36,651 bases of DNA from Paracoccaceae bacterium (GCA_030065075.1 JASJDQ010000006.1:1-36651), one strand, 5' to 3'; counted from the first letter of the stretch, positions 21,345 to 30,232 are shown. Notes: a model not told the origin generated them from the sequence alone. A program made the numbers and translations.

Positions 21345-21650
21345 TCAGCTGCGAATACCAGCCGGTGCGACGGGCTCGTCGAGGTTTTCGAAGGATTGGC
21401 CGCTGGCCACAAGGCATGTAATGCCGTTCGGCATGGTGACCGTGATGGTCCAGGTGCCGGTTTCATTCGAGGCAAACACTTCCACGACACGGCCCTTCGG
21501 TGCCATTCCGATCGACTGGCGGCTTTCGCCGTATTTTGTGGTCAGGCGCTCGACAACCAATTCGCGGTTACCGCAATTCTGACCTTGCGCTTGGGCTGCT
21601 GCCGGAATTGCCATTGCAGCGGCGACGAGCAGTGCAGACGTCAATTTCAT
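21345..21650 (-). CDS. Small periplasmic protein of unknown function
   Basis: A 101-residue exported protein. The signal peptide is MKLTSALLVAAAMAIPAAAQ followed by AQG. The mature part (about 75 residues) contains two Cys (QNCGNRE and GITCLV), likely a disulfide, and beta-strand-like segments (VVEVFASNETGTWTITVTMPNG), suggesting a small beta sandwich. The start was set at 21650, where AAAGGACTGAC precedes ATG; 7 more in-frame codons upstream are not needed. It lies between mdh and the divergent mcl2 gene. No function can be assigned. Confidence 0.72.
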   Translation of the reverse strand: MKLTSALLVAAAMAIPAAAQAQGQNCGNRELVVERLTTKYGESRQSIGMAPKGRVVEVFASNETGTWTITVTMPNGITCLVASGQSFENLDEPVAPAGIRS

Positions 21651-21878
21651 GTCAGTCCTTTCCGGAGACATTCCGCCTCCTATCCAGAGAGCCCAGCGTT
21701 TTACGGAGCTTCACGAATGTCAGCTTGGGAACAGAACAAGAATATGTGGTTAACGCCGCGTACGGTACTTAGGAAAAATTTGAACCGGCCGCCCGCGTTT
21801 CTGCTGCGATGCGGCGAAACGCCTTGCGAAGACTGCCTGCGGAGTGCACCAATCCGCCAAAGACGAGGGAGATGATTC

Positions 21879-22733
21879 ATGGGTGTCGATTTCCTGTGCC
21901 GGTCGGTGCTGTACATCCCGGGCTCGAAGGAACGTGCACTGGAAAAGGCGCGTTCGCTCCCCGTGGACGTGATCATCTTCGATCTGGAAGATGCCGTTGC
22001 ACCTGACGAAAAGGTAGCGGCGCGACAGACCCTTGCGGCCGAGTTGGCGAAAGGCGGCTATAGACGCCGCAAACGCATTGTGCGGATCAACGGTCTGACC
22101 TCGCCCTGGGGAAGAGATGACGCCAAGGCTGTCGCAGACATGGCTTGCGATGCCGTTCTGCTGCCGAAAACGGAAACTGCGGCGGATGTATCAGAGGTGA
22201 CCGAGGTGCTGCCGGACCTCGCCGTTTGGTGCATGCTGGAGACGCCTCGCGGTGTCCTGAATGCGCTCGAAATTGCTGACCACCCGGCCGTCGAAGGCTT
22301 CGTTATGGGCACGAACGATCTGGCCAAGGACATCGGTTGCGCGACCGGCGGTGATCGTTTGGCGCTTATGACGTCCTTGCAAATGTGCCTTTTGGCGGCG
22401 CGGTCTGCCGGTGTCGCCTGTGTTGATGGCGTCTATAACGCGTTCAAGGATGAAGCGGGGCTTGAGGCAGAGTGCCAACAGGGGCTGGCGCTCGGCATGG
22501 ACGGAAAAACGTTGATCCATCCGGCGCAAATCGACATTGCGAACCGGGTCTTTGCCCCGACAGAGGCGCAGATCGACCTTGCCAACCGGCAGATCGAGGC
22601 CTTCGAAGCTGCCGAGGCGAAAGGCGAAGGCGTGGCCGTCGTGGACGGCAGCATCGTCGAAAACCTGCATATCGTCACGGCACGGTCTGTTTTGGCGAAG
22701 GCCGCGGCAATTCGGGAAAGCGAGGTGACATGA
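21879..22733 (+). CDS. mcl2: CitE-like (3S)-malyl-CoA thioesterase / malyl-CoA lyase homologue (Mcl2 type)
   Basis: A 284-residue HpcH/HpaI (CitE-like) TIM-barrel protein. Visible are the DLEDAVAPDEK motif (35-45), the R69 in VRING, the E121 in LETPRG, and GTNDLAKD (144-151), which bind Mg and the CoA thioester. In Rhodobacter sphaeroides the homologue next to mch and mdh is Mcl2, which hydrolyses (3S)-malyl-CoA to malate in the ethylmalonyl-CoA pathway, while Mcl1 (about 318 residues) is the lyase. The length and location support Mcl2, but lyase activity cannot be excluded by eye. A GGGAG ribosome site precedes the ATG. Its TGA overlaps the next ATG by four bases. Confidence 0.86.
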   Translation: MGVDFLCRSVLYIPGSKERALEKARSLPVDVIIFDLEDAVAPDEKVAARQTLAAELAKGGYRRRKRIVRINGLTSPWGRDDAKAVADMACDAVLLPKTETAADVSEVTEVLPDLAVWCMLETPRGVLNALEIADHPAVEGFVMGTNDLAKDIGCATGGDRLALMTSLQMCLLAARSAGVACVDGVYNAFKDEAGLEAECQQGLALGMDGKTLIHPAQIDIANRVFAPTEAQIDLANRQIEAFEAAEAKGEGVAVVDGSIVENLHIVTARSVLAKAAAIRESEVT

Positions 22734-23290
22734 CCATACTGATCCTTGGGCTGGTGCTTTGGACGGCAGCCCATTTCTTCAAGAGGCTCGCGCCAGCCGG
22801 TCGGCAGGCCATGCAGCACAGGATGGGCGACGCCTCCAAAGGCATATTCGCGGTTCTGATCCTGCTATCCGTTGTCTTGATGGTCATCGGCTACAGAAGC
22901 TACACCGGAGAATTCTACTGGACCCGAAATGCGGCGACCGTCGGCATAAACAACCTTTTGATGCTGCTGTCGGTCATTCTCTTCGGTCTCGGCAGTTCGA
23001 AAAGCCGGCTCCGAGGGTCGCTGCGCCATCCGATGTTGACCGGGTTTATTTTGTGGGGCGTGGCCCATCTGTTGGTCAACGGGGACACTGCGTCTTTCAT
23101 CCTGTTCGGCGGGCTGATCTTGTGGGCCATTGCCGAGATCATCGTTATCAACCGGGCGGAACCGGAATATGAGCGTTTCGAAGGCGGGTCGATTGCTGGC
23201 GACGTCCGGCTTCTGATCATATCGGCGGTTGTGTTCACGGTGATCTCCGGCGTCCATATCTGGCTTGGCTATAACCCGTTTGGAGCTTGA
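22730..23290 (+). CDS. NnrU-family integral membrane protein
   Basis: A 186-residue membrane protein with about five hydrophobic segments (residues about 1-17, 38-58, 72-90, 103-140, 161-180). It begins MTILILGLVLWTAAHFFKRL and contains LFGLGSSKSRLRGSLRHPMLTGFILWGVAHLLVNGD, the core signature of the NnrU family (conserved HP and W-G-xAHLLxNGD). NnrU proteins were first linked to nitrogen-oxide metabolism in Rhodobacter but are widespread without a clear role. Its ATG overlaps the mcl2 stop (ATGA), and its stop is 3 bases before the mch start, so it sits inside a tight ethylmalonyl-CoA pathway transcript. The link between this membrane protein and that pathway is unexplained. Confidence 0.87.
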   Translation: MTILILGLVLWTAAHFFKRLAPAGRQAMQHRMGDASKGIFAVLILLSVVLMVIGYRSYTGEFYWTRNAATVGINNLLMLLSVILFGLGSSKSRLRGSLRHPMLTGFILWGVAHLLVNGDTASFILFGGLILWAIAEIIVINRAEPEYERFEGGSIAGDVRLLIISAVVFTVISGVHIWLGYNPFGA

Positions 23291-23293
23291 CCG

Positions 23294-24322
23294 TTGAAGA
23301 CCAATCCTGGCCGTTTCTTTGAAGACTACACCGTCGGCGACGTCATTCATCATGCGGTCCCGCGGACGTTGCTGGGCGGTGAAAAGGCGCTCTATCACGC
23401 GCTTTACCCGGTGCGGCATGCGATTTATTCGTCGGACGATTTCAGCAAAACCTGCGGCCTAGGCGGTGCCTTCGATGACCTGATCGTGTTCCATACGGTC
23501 TTTGGCAAGACCGTGCCTGACGTCTCGCTCAACGCCGTCGCCAACCTCGGCTACGCGGAAGGGCGTTGGCTCAAGCCGGTCCACCCGGGCGATACGCTGA
23601 CCGCGACGTCAGAGGTGATTGGCGTCAAGCAGAACTCCAACGGCAAGACGGGCGTTGTCTGGGTTCGCACGACCGGGTGGAACAGCGCGGGCGAGGCGGT
23701 TCTGGAATATGTACGCTGGGTCATGGTCCGAAAGCGCGACGTGGACGCCTCCGCACCAGACGCCGCGATCCCGGACCTGAGGGATGCGGTGGCGCCCGAC
23801 GACCTCGTGGTGCCTGAAGGCCTGACCTTTGCCGACTATGACTTCGCTCTGGCAGGGGAACCGCACCGTTGGGGCGACTATGAGATCGGTGAGAAGATCG
23901 ATCACGTGGATCGGGTGACCATAGAAGAAGCCGAGCACATGATGGCCACGAGGCTCTGGCAAAACACCGCCAAGGTGCATTTCGATGCGACACATCGCGA
24001 GGATGGCAAGCGGCTGATCTATGGTGGCCACGTGATTTCGATGGCGCGCGCCCTGTCGTTCAACGGGCTGGCCAACGCGCAGATGGTCATTGCGCTCAAC
24101 GCCGGAAGCCACGTCAGCCCACTGTTTGCGGGCGATACGATCTGCGCATGGTCCGAGGTCTTGGACAAGGCCGAAACGAACGTCCCTGGCGTTGGTGCCA
24201 TGCGCCTGCGTCTGGTGGCACACAAGCCCGAGGCAGCCCCCTTCGACCTGCGCGGCATCGATGGGAAGTATGTATCTGGAGTCCTGCTGGACCTCGATTA
24301 TTGGGCGTTGATTCCGCAGTAA
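23294..24322 (+). CDS. mch: Mesaconyl-C1-CoA hydratase (beta-methylmalyl-CoA dehydratase)
   Basis: A 342-residue double hot-dog (MaoC-like) enzyme that interconverts mesaconyl-C1-CoA and beta-methylmalyl-CoA in the ethylmalonyl-CoA pathway. The first half contains FHTVFGKTVPDVSLNAVANLGYAEGRWLKPVHPGDTL, the second the catalytic-type motif NTAKVHFDATHREDGKRLIYGGHVISMARALSFNGLAN. The length equals that of the characterised R. sphaeroides enzyme, whose N-terminus (MKTNPGRFFEDY) also matches as I remember it, supporting the TTG start at 23294 with GGAGC upstream. It lies 3 bases after the NnrU gene. The 167-base gap to sdhC contains the two-box GTGATCAC operator, so sdh is a separate unit. Confidence 0.94.
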   Translation: MKTNPGRFFEDYTVGDVIHHAVPRTLLGGEKALYHALYPVRHAIYSSDDFSKTCGLGGAFDDLIVFHTVFGKTVPDVSLNAVANLGYAEGRWLKPVHPGDTLTATSEVIGVKQNSNGKTGVVWVRTTGWNSAGEAVLEYVRWVMVRKRDVDASAPDAAIPDLRDAVAPDDLVVPEGLTFADYDFALAGEPHRWGDYEIGEKIDHVDRVTIEEAEHMMATRLWQNTAKVHFDATHREDGKRLIYGGHVISMARALSFNGLANAQMVIALNAGSHVSPLFAGDTICAWSEVLDKAETNVPGVGAMRLRLVAHKPEAAPFDLRGIDGKYVSGVLLDLDYWALIPQ

Positions 24323-24340
24323 TGGTTTACATTTGGTAAC

Positions 24341-24373
24341 TTGTGATCACGCGCTCGAAGTGCGTGATCACAA
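24341..24373. promoter_or_regulatory. Two-box GTGATCAC operator upstream of sdhC
   Basis: Perfect 12-bp inverted arms TTGTGATCACGC (24341-24352) and GCGTGATCACAA (24362-24373) enclose nine bases. The GTGATCAC boxes are at 24343-24350 and 24364-24371, again exactly 21 bp apart, as upstream of sucC (19093-19129). The spacers between boxes differ in sequence, so only the boxes, flanking TTT/AAA and spacing are conserved, as expected of a protein-binding site. It lies about 117 bases before the sdhC ATG and 19 bases after the mch stop. Possible GntR-type operator; the regulator is not in the window. Confidence 0.8.
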
Positions 24374-24430
24374 AATGTTCTTTTCTCTGAAATGTGAGCG
24401 TTAAAGGGTGCGTTTCACCGCCGCACTGGC

Positions 24431-24458
24431 GTGACAACTCTGTTTTCTTTGGTAGATA
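24431..24458 (+). promoter_or_regulatory. Possible sdhC promoter
   Basis: GTGACA (24431-24436), a 16-base spacer, and TAGATA (24453-24458) resemble sigma-70 -35 and -10 boxes 32 bases ahead of the sdhC ATG. If used, the two-box operator at 24341-24373 would be centred near -108, which favours an activator or a looping arrangement. A start nearer the operator is equally possible. Confidence 0.35.
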
Positions 24459-24489
24459 ACGCGAAGTGCCATTCAGAAGGAGCCCGCAG

Positions 24490-24873
24490 ATGGCAGATGT
24501 GAACCGCGGAGACCGACCGCTTTCGCCTCATTTGCAGATTTATCGCCCCCAGTTGACCTCCATGTCGTCCATCATGGTCCGGATCACCGGGATCGCGTCG
24601 CTGGGCGTATCTTTCCTGCTAGTCTGGTGGCTGGTGGCGGCGTCGACCTCGGAGGGCGCCTTCGCGTTCATCGATGGCTTGCTGCGCAGTTGGTTCGGCG
24701 ACTTGGTTTTGCTCGCGGCGACCTGGGCGATCTTCTATCACATGCTGGGACGGCTTCGGCATGTGATTTGGGACCTTGGATACTGCCTGGACGTGCCGAC
24801 GTCCGAAAAGATGGCCAAGGGGATGTTCGGTCTTGCGACCATCCTGACGCTGATTGTGGCGCTGGTGGTCTGA
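24490..24873 (+). CDS. sdhC: Succinate dehydrogenase cytochrome b556 subunit
   Basis: A 127-residue inner-membrane subunit with three hydrophobic helices (about 30-51, 68-88, 105-127). It carries the N-terminal RPLSPHLQIYRPQLTSMSSI signature and the heme b/quinone-site motif HMLGRLRHVIWDLG, with His84 as the likely axial heme ligand and His91 of the GxRH pair. AGAAGGAG precedes the ATG at 24490; eight further in-frame codons upstream are not part of the family sequence. First gene of sdhCDAB, with the paired GTGATCAC operator upstream. Confidence 0.95.
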   Translation: MADVNRGDRPLSPHLQIYRPQLTSMSSIMVRITGIASLGVSFLLVWWLVAASTSEGAFAFIDGLLRSWFGDLVLLAATWAIFYHMLGRLRHVIWDLGYCLDVPTSEKMAKGMFGLATILTLIVALVV

Positions 24874-24884
24874 GGGAGATGGCG

Positions 24885-25256
24885 ATGAATTTCACAACAG
24901 ACCGCAAGCGCGCGCTGGGCACCGGATCGGGACGCGATGGCACGCACCATCACTGGCGTATGATGATCAGTTCGATCGCCCTTGTCTTCGTAGTGCCGCT
25001 CTTCGTCATTGTCTTCGGTATCGGCCTGGGGGGCAGCCACGAAGACGTGCTGGCCTATTTCAGCCACCCGTTCGTGGCGATTGTCACGGGCGTTTCGCTG
25101 GTTGTCGGCGTCCTGCACTTCATGAACGAAACGCTCGAGGCCATCGAAGACTATGTACACGGATTACCCGGCCGCTTGGCCATGTTCGCAACAACCGCCT
25201 TTTCTTATCTGCTGATCGCCGTGGGGCTTTTCGGCATCGCCAAGATTGCACTCTGA
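24885..25256 (+). CDS. sdhD: Succinate dehydrogenase membrane anchor subunit
   Basis: A 123-residue subunit with three transmembrane helices (about 26-48, 61-80, 97-121) that completes the quinone site of complex II. The HFMNETLEAIEDYVHG stretch (78-93) matches the family motif, with His78 and the D89-Y90 pair. GGGAG at 24874-24878 lies six bases from the ATG at 24885 but directly abuts the ATG at 24879, so 24885 was chosen. It begins 11 bases after the sdhC stop and ends 12 bases before sdhA. Confidence 0.93.
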   Translation: MNFTTDRKRALGTGSGRDGTHHHWRMMISSIALVFVVPLFVIVFGIGLGGSHEDVLAYFSHPFVAIVTGVSLVVGVLHFMNETLEAIEDYVHGLPGRLAMFATTAFSYLLIAVGLFGIAKIAL

Positions 25257-25268
25257 GGATCCCCGCTT

Positions 25269-27074
25269 ATGGCAGCTTACGAATACGAAACCCACGAGTA
25301 TGACTGTATCGTCATTGGCGCTGGCGGGTCCGGCCTGCGGGCGACACTGGGCATGGCCGAACAGGGCCTGAAGACGGCCTGTATCACCAAGGTCTTCCCG
25401 ACCCGGTCGCACACTGTCGCCGCGCAAGGTGGTATCGCCGCCTCGCTTGGCAATATGGGCCCCGACAGCTGGCAGTGGCATATGTATGACACGGTCAAGG
25501 GGTCGGACTGGCTGGGCGATACTGACGCCATGGAATACCTTGCGCGCGAAGCGCCTGCGGCAGTCTATGAACTCGAACACTACGGCGTGCCCTTCAGCCG
25601 GACCGAAGAGGGCAAGATCTATCAGCGTCCCTTCGGCGGCCATACGACCGAGTTCGGCGAAGGCCCGCCCGTGCAGCGCACCTGCGCCGCCGCTGACCGG
25701 ACTGGGCATGCGATCCTGCACACGCTCTATGGCCAGTCGCTCAAGAACAACGCCGAGTTCTATATCGAGTACTTCGCCATCGACCTGATCATGTCCGAAG
25801 ATGGCGTCTGCCAGGGCGTGCTGGCCTGGTGCCTGGATGATGGGTCCTTGCACCTCTTCAACGCCAAGATGACCGTGCTGGCGACGGGCGGCTACGGACG
25901 CGCCTATTTCAGCGCCACCTCGGCGCACACCTGCACCGGCGATGGCGGTGGCATGGTCGCGCGCGCGGGCCTGCCGCTTCAGGATATGGATTTCGTGCAG
26001 TTCCACCCCACGGGCATCTACGGCTCGGGCTGCCTGATCACCGAAGGGGCCCGCGGCGAAGGCGGCTATCTGACCAACAGCGAAGGCGAGCGGTTCATGG
26101 AGCGCTATGCGCCCACCTACAAGGACCTCGCCAGCCGCGATGTCGTCAGCCGCTGCATGACTATGGAAATTCGCGCCGGTCGCGGCGTGGGTGAAGAAGG
26201 TGATCACATTCACCTGCACCTGAACCACCTGCCGCCCGAAACACTGGCCGAACGTCTGCCGGGCATCAGCGAAAGCGCCCGCATCTTCGCCGGTGTTGAC
26301 CTGACGAAAGAGCCGATCCCGGTTCTGCCGACCGTGCATTACAACATGGGCGGCATTCCGACGAACTATTGGGGCGAGGTGCTGTCGCCGACCAAGGATG
26401 ATCCGGACCGCATCGCGCCCGGGCTGATGGCCGTTGGCGAAGCGGGATGTGCCAGCGTGCATGGCGCGAACCGGCTGGGCTCGAATTCGCTGATCGACCT
26501 GGTGGTCTTCGGCCGCGCTGCCGCGATCAAGGCGGGCACGGTGGTTGACCGGACGGGTGGCAATCCGACGCTCAATCAGGCGTCCGTCGACGCCGCATTG
26601 GATCGGTTCGACAACCTGCGCTATGCCAAAGGGGCGATCCCGACGGCAGACCTACGGTTGGAAATGCAGAAAACCATGCAAGCCGACGCCGCTGTGTTCC
26701 GGACCGACGAAACACTGGCGCAGGGTGTCGAAAAGATGAACGGCGTCTCGGCCAAGCTGAGCGACATTCAGGTCACCGACCGCTCGCTGGTCTGGAACAG
26801 TGATCTGATGGAAACGCTGGAGTTGACGAACCTCATGCCGAATGCCCTGGCCACGATCGTCAGCGCCGAAGCGCGGAAGGAAAGTCGGGGTGCTCATGCG
26901 CACGAAGACTATCCGGACCGCGATGACGAAAACTGGCGCATCCATTCGCTGTCGTGGTTCTCGGGCGGTCGGATCAAGCTGGACTATCGTCCGGTGCACC
27001 TGGACCCGCTGACAGGGCACAACGAAGGCGGGATCGATTTGAAGAAGATCGCTCCGAAAGCGCGGGTGTATTGA
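25269..27074 (+). CDS. sdhA: Succinate dehydrogenase flavoprotein subunit
   Basis: A 601-residue catalytic subunit that oxidises succinate to fumarate on the cytoplasmic face. It has the FAD-binding GAGGSGLRA (17-25), the covalent-FAD His48 in [18 protein letters not shown], the capping/active-site [23 protein letters not shown] region, and [23 protein letters not shown] near 400-420. The C-terminal domain ends [15 protein letters not shown]. All residues look intact. It follows sdhD by 12 bases; sdhB does not follow directly, as three genes (27146-29411) are wedged between, unlike the usual sdhAB adjacency. Confidence 0.98.
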   Translation: MAAYEYETHEYDCIVIGAGGSGLRATLGMAEQGLKTACITKVFPTRSHTVAAQGGIAASLGNMGPDSWQWHMYDTVKGSDWLGDTDAMEYLAREAPAAVYELEHYGVPFSRTEEGKIYQRPFGGHTTEFGEGPPVQRTCAAADRTGHAILHTLYGQSLKNNAEFYIEYFAIDLIMSEDGVCQGVLAWCLDDGSLHLFNAKMTVLATGGYGRAYFSATSAHTCTGDGGGMVARAGLPLQDMDFVQFHPTGIYGSGCLITEGARGEGGYLTNSEGERFMERYAPTYKDLASRDVVSRCMTMEIRAGRGVGEEGDHIHLHLNHLPPETLAERLPGISESARIFAGVDLTKEPIPVLPTVHYNMGGIPTNYWGEVLSPTKDDPDRIAPGLMAVGEAGCASVHGANRLGSNSLIDLVVFGRAAAIKAGTVVDRTGGNPTLNQASVDAALDRFDNLRYAKGAIPTADLRLEMQKTMQADAAVFRTDETLAQGVEKMNGVSAKLSDIQVTDRSLVWNSDLMETLELTNLMPNALATIVSAEARKESRGAHAHEDYPDRDDENWRIHSLSWFSGGRIKLDYRPVHLDPLTGHNEGGIDLKKIAPKARVY

Positions 27075-27145
27075 GCCGGTTATTGCATATCATGTCCCCA
27101 TCCGCGGCAGTCACGTCAGTTGAGAGCAGAAGTGAGCAGACTGAC

Positions 27146-27430
27146 ATGAGAACAAAAGGTTTAGTAACAGCCATGCTCTTGGGGCTTGCCGCCTGCGGCC
27201 CCGTCTCTCCCGAACGGGCGGCGGATATGTGCGAAGACCGCGCGCGCGCCGCGACCGGTCCGACCGGTGAGATCGGTATCGGTGTCGGTTCCGAGGGCCC
27301 CGGCGGTTCTTTCGAGATTGGGGTCACGAGCGACTATATTCGGGGGCGTGACCCGTATGTCGTCTACGAGGAATGCGTGCGCCAGAAGACGGGTCAGGGC
27401 CCAATCCGACCCCTGGAACTCGAGCGGTAA
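27146..27430 (+). CDS. Small putative lipoprotein downstream of sdhA
   Basis: A 94-residue protein with a lipoprotein signal, MRTKGLVTAMLLGLAACGPV (lipobox LAAC, Cys17). The mature part is short and Gly-rich (GPTGEIGIGVGSEGPGGSFEIGVTSDYIRGRDP) with a possible disulfide pair (C29 and C80 region). The start was set at 27146 because a signal peptide follows; an upstream in-frame extension lies inside sdhA. It follows sdhA by 71 bases, and its TAA overlaps the next gene's ATG (TAATG at 27428-27432). I recall similar small lipoproteins accompanying sdh genes in Rhodobacteraceae, but no function. Confidence 0.75.
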   Translation: MRTKGLVTAMLLGLAACGPVSPERAADMCEDRARAATGPTGEIGIGVGSEGPGGSFEIGVTSDYIRGRDPYVVYEECVRQKTGQGPIRPLELER

Positions 27431-29091
27431 TGGCAGAGCGCGCCGCTTTGGACACCCGGCCATTGGCCGAGGCACCGCCCAATGTCGGCACGCATGTGCT
27501 GTTCACCGCCGTCCGGAACGAAGCGCCTTTTCTGGTCGAGTGGATCGCATACCATCGCGTCATCGGGTTCGAGCGGATCATCATCTATTCGAACCCCTCC
27601 GACGACGGCACAAACGAATTGCTGGACGCTTTGGCCGCCGAGGGTGTGATCGAACATTTCACCCATGAGACGCCCGAGGGCGTCTCGCCCCAGGGCAATG
27701 CGGCGCGGCTTGCGAATGAAGCGGGCCATTTGCAGCATGGCGATTGGGTGCTCTGGATCGATGCCGACGAGTTTCTGGTCATCAACTGTGGTAAGGGCCA
27801 TGTCACGGATCTGGTCGAGGCTATGGGGGATGCGGACGGCGCGCTCATTCCATGGCGATTGATGGGTGATGGCAAAAACGAACGCTTTCCGGGCCGGTTC
27901 GTCTCGGAGGATTTCACCTGGGCCTCCCGCCGTGGATTTGCCCGCAATTTGCAGGCCAAGGCGTTCTTCCGGATGGATGACTGGTCGGATGGTCTTGCTC
28001 TTCACGGCATTCATCGCCCGAAAGTCCGACAGGGGCTCAAGTCATTGCCGGTTTTCAAAAGCGGTAACGGTGGCCCCTTGAACCTGACCCTCAAGCGGAA
28101 CCTCAAATGGCTGAAGGGCGTAGACTTCCCCGGTAATTGTTTTATCGACAAGGCAGAGCACGGATATCGCCTGGCGCAGATCAACCATTACCTGGTGCGG
28201 ACGCGCGAACACTTTCTGCTGAAGAAGTCGCGAGGACGCGGCGCGGCTGTGGCCGAGGTGGACGACACCAACAGCCGGCATGTGCCGGAGCACTATCACC
28301 GGATGAACCGGAACGATGTGCGGGAACGAAGCATCCTGCGATTCGAAGCTGCAACAACCGCTGAAATCGAGCGATTGCGGGCTATTCCGGGGGTTTCCAG
28401 CGCCGAAGCGAAGGCCGCTGAAGTCGTGGCGACACGATTGGCCGGACTGCCTGCAGTCGAACTCGACGCGTTGGTGCCACCTGCTCCCGCGTCGGCCAAG
28501 CCGGCGTCACGGGCGGACTTCAAGCTCACGCTCCCCGAAGGACCTGCCGCGCGCCTGAAAGCGGCCTACGAGGCAGCGGATCACGTTTTGGAGTACGGCA
28601 GCGGCGGTTCGTCGTTTCTGGCGCTCGACCTGGGTGCAAGCTCGCTATTCACGGTCGAAAGCGATGCGGCCTGGGCGACGCGCATTCAATCGGCACTGTC
28701 GGCAGAATTCCCGGAACGGGATTTCACGGTGCACCACGTGGACATCGGACCGACCGGTTCGTGGGGCCGGCCGAAGACTGCCGAGGCGTTCCGTAACTTC
28801 CATGCCTATCCCAGCGAGGTCTGGGATCTGGACGGCTTCGAGGCGCCGGATACCGTGCTGATCGATGGACGTTTTCGCGCGGCCTGTTTTGCAACGGTCG
28901 CCATACGAACAACGCGGCCGGTGACGGTTCTGTTCGACGATTATGCGGATCGTCCGCGGTATCATTGGGTGGAAGAACTCGCAAAACCGTCAGAAATCAT
29001 CGACAGGATGGCGGTCTTTCAGCTTGAGCCCAAACCCTTTCCCCGTAGCCTGACGACCCGGATCATCGGATCGTTCGCGGACCCGGAGTAG
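27430..29091 (+). CDS. Glycosyltransferase family 2-like / methyltransferase-like fusion protein
   Basis: A 553-residue two-domain protein. Residues 20-330 are a Glyco_tranf_2_4-type GT domain (THVLFTAVRNEAPFLVEWIA at 21-40; D111-A-D113-E in WIDADEFL; PGRFVSEDFTWASRRGF). After a Pro/Ala linker (349-362) residues 363-553 resemble a class I SAM-dependent methyltransferase fold: motif I VLEYGSGGSSFLAL (386-399), acidic strand-2 end FTVESD (407-412), and VLIDGRFRAACF (476-487). The start ATG at 27430 overlaps the previous TAA by one base; the frame opens earlier but that part lies within the lipoprotein gene. It lies between sdhA and sdhB and is paralogous to the glycosyltransferase at 19133-20074, which lacks the second domain. 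Target unknown. Confidence 0.84.
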   Translation: MAERAALDTRPLAEAPPNVGTHVLFTAVRNEAPFLVEWIAYHRVIGFERIIIYSNPSDDGTNELLDALAAEGVIEHFTHETPEGVSPQGNAARLANEAGHLQHGDWVLWIDADEFLVINCGKGHVTDLVEAMGDADGALIPWRLMGDGKNERFPGRFVSEDFTWASRRGFARNLQAKAFFRMDDWSDGLALHGIHRPKVRQGLKSLPVFKSGNGGPLNLTLKRNLKWLKGVDFPGNCFIDKAEHGYRLAQINHYLVRTREHFLLKKSRGRGAAVAEVDDTNSRHVPEHYHRMNRNDVRERSILRFEAATTAEIERLRAIPGVSSAEAKAAEVVATRLAGLPAVELDALVPPAPASAKPASRADFKLTLPEGPAARLKAAYEAADHVLEYGSGGSSFLALDLGASSLFTVESDAAWATRIQSALSAEFPERDFTVHHVDIGPTGSWGRPKTAEAFRNFHAYPSEVWDLDGFEAPDTVLIDGRFRAACFATVAIRTTRPVTVLFDDYADRPRYHWVEELAKPSEIIDRMAVFQLEPKPFPRSLTTRIIGSFADPE

Positions 29092-29096
29092 AAACG

Positions 29097-29411
29097 ATGA
29101 ACCGACTTTGCGCCTTTGCCTTAATGTTGCTGACAGCCTGCACACCCGCGCAGCAGGATGATCTCACGCGTGATGCCGCCAAGCGTGCGGTGCGGCCCGT
29201 TCTGGAAGAACGTTTCCCGGGTGTGCCGCTGGAACCTGCGACCGATTGCATTATCGATAATGCAACCTCGCGCGAGATACTGTCGCTTGCCGCCGATGCG
29301 GTGACCGGGCCGACCGCAAACACCGTTCAAATCGTCACGACGATCGCTTCTCGTCCTGGCACGATCCAATGCCTGGCGACGGAAGGACTGCCCGTCCTTC
29401 TGGAGCTTTGA
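29097..29411 (+). CDS. Small putative lipoprotein upstream of sdhB
   Basis: A 104-residue protein with a lipoprotein signal, MNRLCAFALMLLTACTPAQQ (lipobox LTAC, Cys15). The mature part is about 90 residues with Cys in ATDCIIDNA and TIQCLATEG, suggesting one disulfide, and a helix-rich composition. It begins 5 bases after the glycosyltransferase fusion gene and ends 17 bases before sdhB, so it is cotranscribed with succinate dehydrogenase. Unrecognised; possibly an envelope protein with a conserved position in this lineage. Confidence 0.78.
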   Translation: MNRLCAFALMLLTACTPAQQDDLTRDAAKRAVRPVLEERFPGVPLEPATDCIIDNATSREILSLAADAVTGPTANTVQIVTTIASRPGTIQCLATEGLPVLLEL

Positions 29412-29428
29412 TCTGAAAGGGAACGCAC

Positions 29429-30232
29429 ATGGTTCAATTCAACCTGCCCAAGAACTCGACCATCCGGGTCGGTAAGACCTGGCCCAAGCCCGAGGGCGCC
29501 ACGAATGTCCGCAAGGTCCAGATCTATCGCTGGAATCCCGACGATGGCGAGAACCCGCGGATCGACACGTATTTCGTGGACATGGACACCTGCGGGCCGA
29601 TGGTTTTGGACATCCTGATCAAGATCAAGAACGAGATCGACCCGACGCTGACCTTCCGCCGGTCTTGCCGCGAAGGCATTTGCGGGTCATGCGCGATGAA
29701 CATCGGCAGCGCGAACAAGCGGCTGGGCGACGGGATCAACACACTGGCGTGCATCCACGGCCATGACGAAATCGACGGCGATATCGCAATCTATCCGTTG
29801 CCGCATATGCCGGTGGTCAAGGACCTGATCCCCGACCTCACGCATTTCTATGCGCAGCACGCGTCCATCATGCCGTGGCTGGAAACCAAGACAAACCGTC
29901 CGGCGAAGGAATGGAAGCAGTCGATCGAGGACCGCAAGAAACTCGACGGGCTCTATGAATGCGTGATGTGCGCAAGCTGTTCGACGTCGTGCCCGTCGTA
30001 CTGGTGGAATGGCGACCGCTACCTTGGGCCGGCGGCACTGCTGCACGCATACCGCTGGATCATCGACAGCCGGGACGAGGCGACGGGCGAGCGGCTGGAT
30101 GAGTTGGAAGATCCCTTCAAGCTCTATCGGTGCCACACGATCATGAACTGCGCCAAGACCTGCCCCAAGGGTCTGAACCCGGCCAAGGCAATTGCCGAGA
30201 TCAAAAAAATGATGGTCGAACGCGTCGTCTGA
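29429..30232 (+). CDS. sdhB: Succinate dehydrogenase iron-sulfur subunit
   Basis: A 267-residue subunit that carries electrons from SdhA-FAD to quinone. The [2Fe-2S] ligands are C80, C85 and C88 in [15 protein letters not shown] with C108 in NTLACIHG. The [4Fe-4S]/[3Fe-4S] motifs are [16 protein letters not shown] and [21 protein letters not shown]. Length is normal. AAAGGGAACGCAC precedes the ATG. It is separated from sdhA by three non-sdh genes, but spacing (17 bases) indicates one transcript. Confidence 0.98.
   Translation: MVQFNLPKNSTIRVGKTWPKPEGATNVRKVQIYRWNPDDGENPRIDTYFVDMDTCGPMVLDILIKIKNEIDPTLTFRRSCREGICGSCAMNIGSANKRLGDGINTLACIHGHDEIDGDIAIYPLPHMPVVKDLIPDLTHFYAQHASIMPWLETKTNRPAKEWKQSIEDRKKLDGLYECVMCASCSTSCPSYWWNGDRYLGPAALLHAYRWIIDSRDEATGERLDELEDPFKLYRCHTIMNCAKTCPKGLNPAKAIAEIKKMMVERVV

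Noticed and set aside
21804-21814. CTGCGATGCGG upstream of mcl2 as a PhaR site
   Set aside because: One mismatch in the right half (GCGG for GCAG); too weak in a GC-rich region to claim.
24325-24340. GTTTAC-ATTTG-GTAAC near the mch stop as another operator
   Set aside because: Imperfect repeat, partly adjacent to the stop codon, with no counterpart at sucC.
24341-24373. Reading the GTGATCAC inverted repeat after mch as a terminator
   Set aside because: No T-run follows, loop sequence is not conserved, and the same boxes occur at sucC where no terminator role is evident at the same geometry.
25164-26462. 432-codon minus-strand frame opposite sdhA
   Set aside because: Shadow of sdhA.
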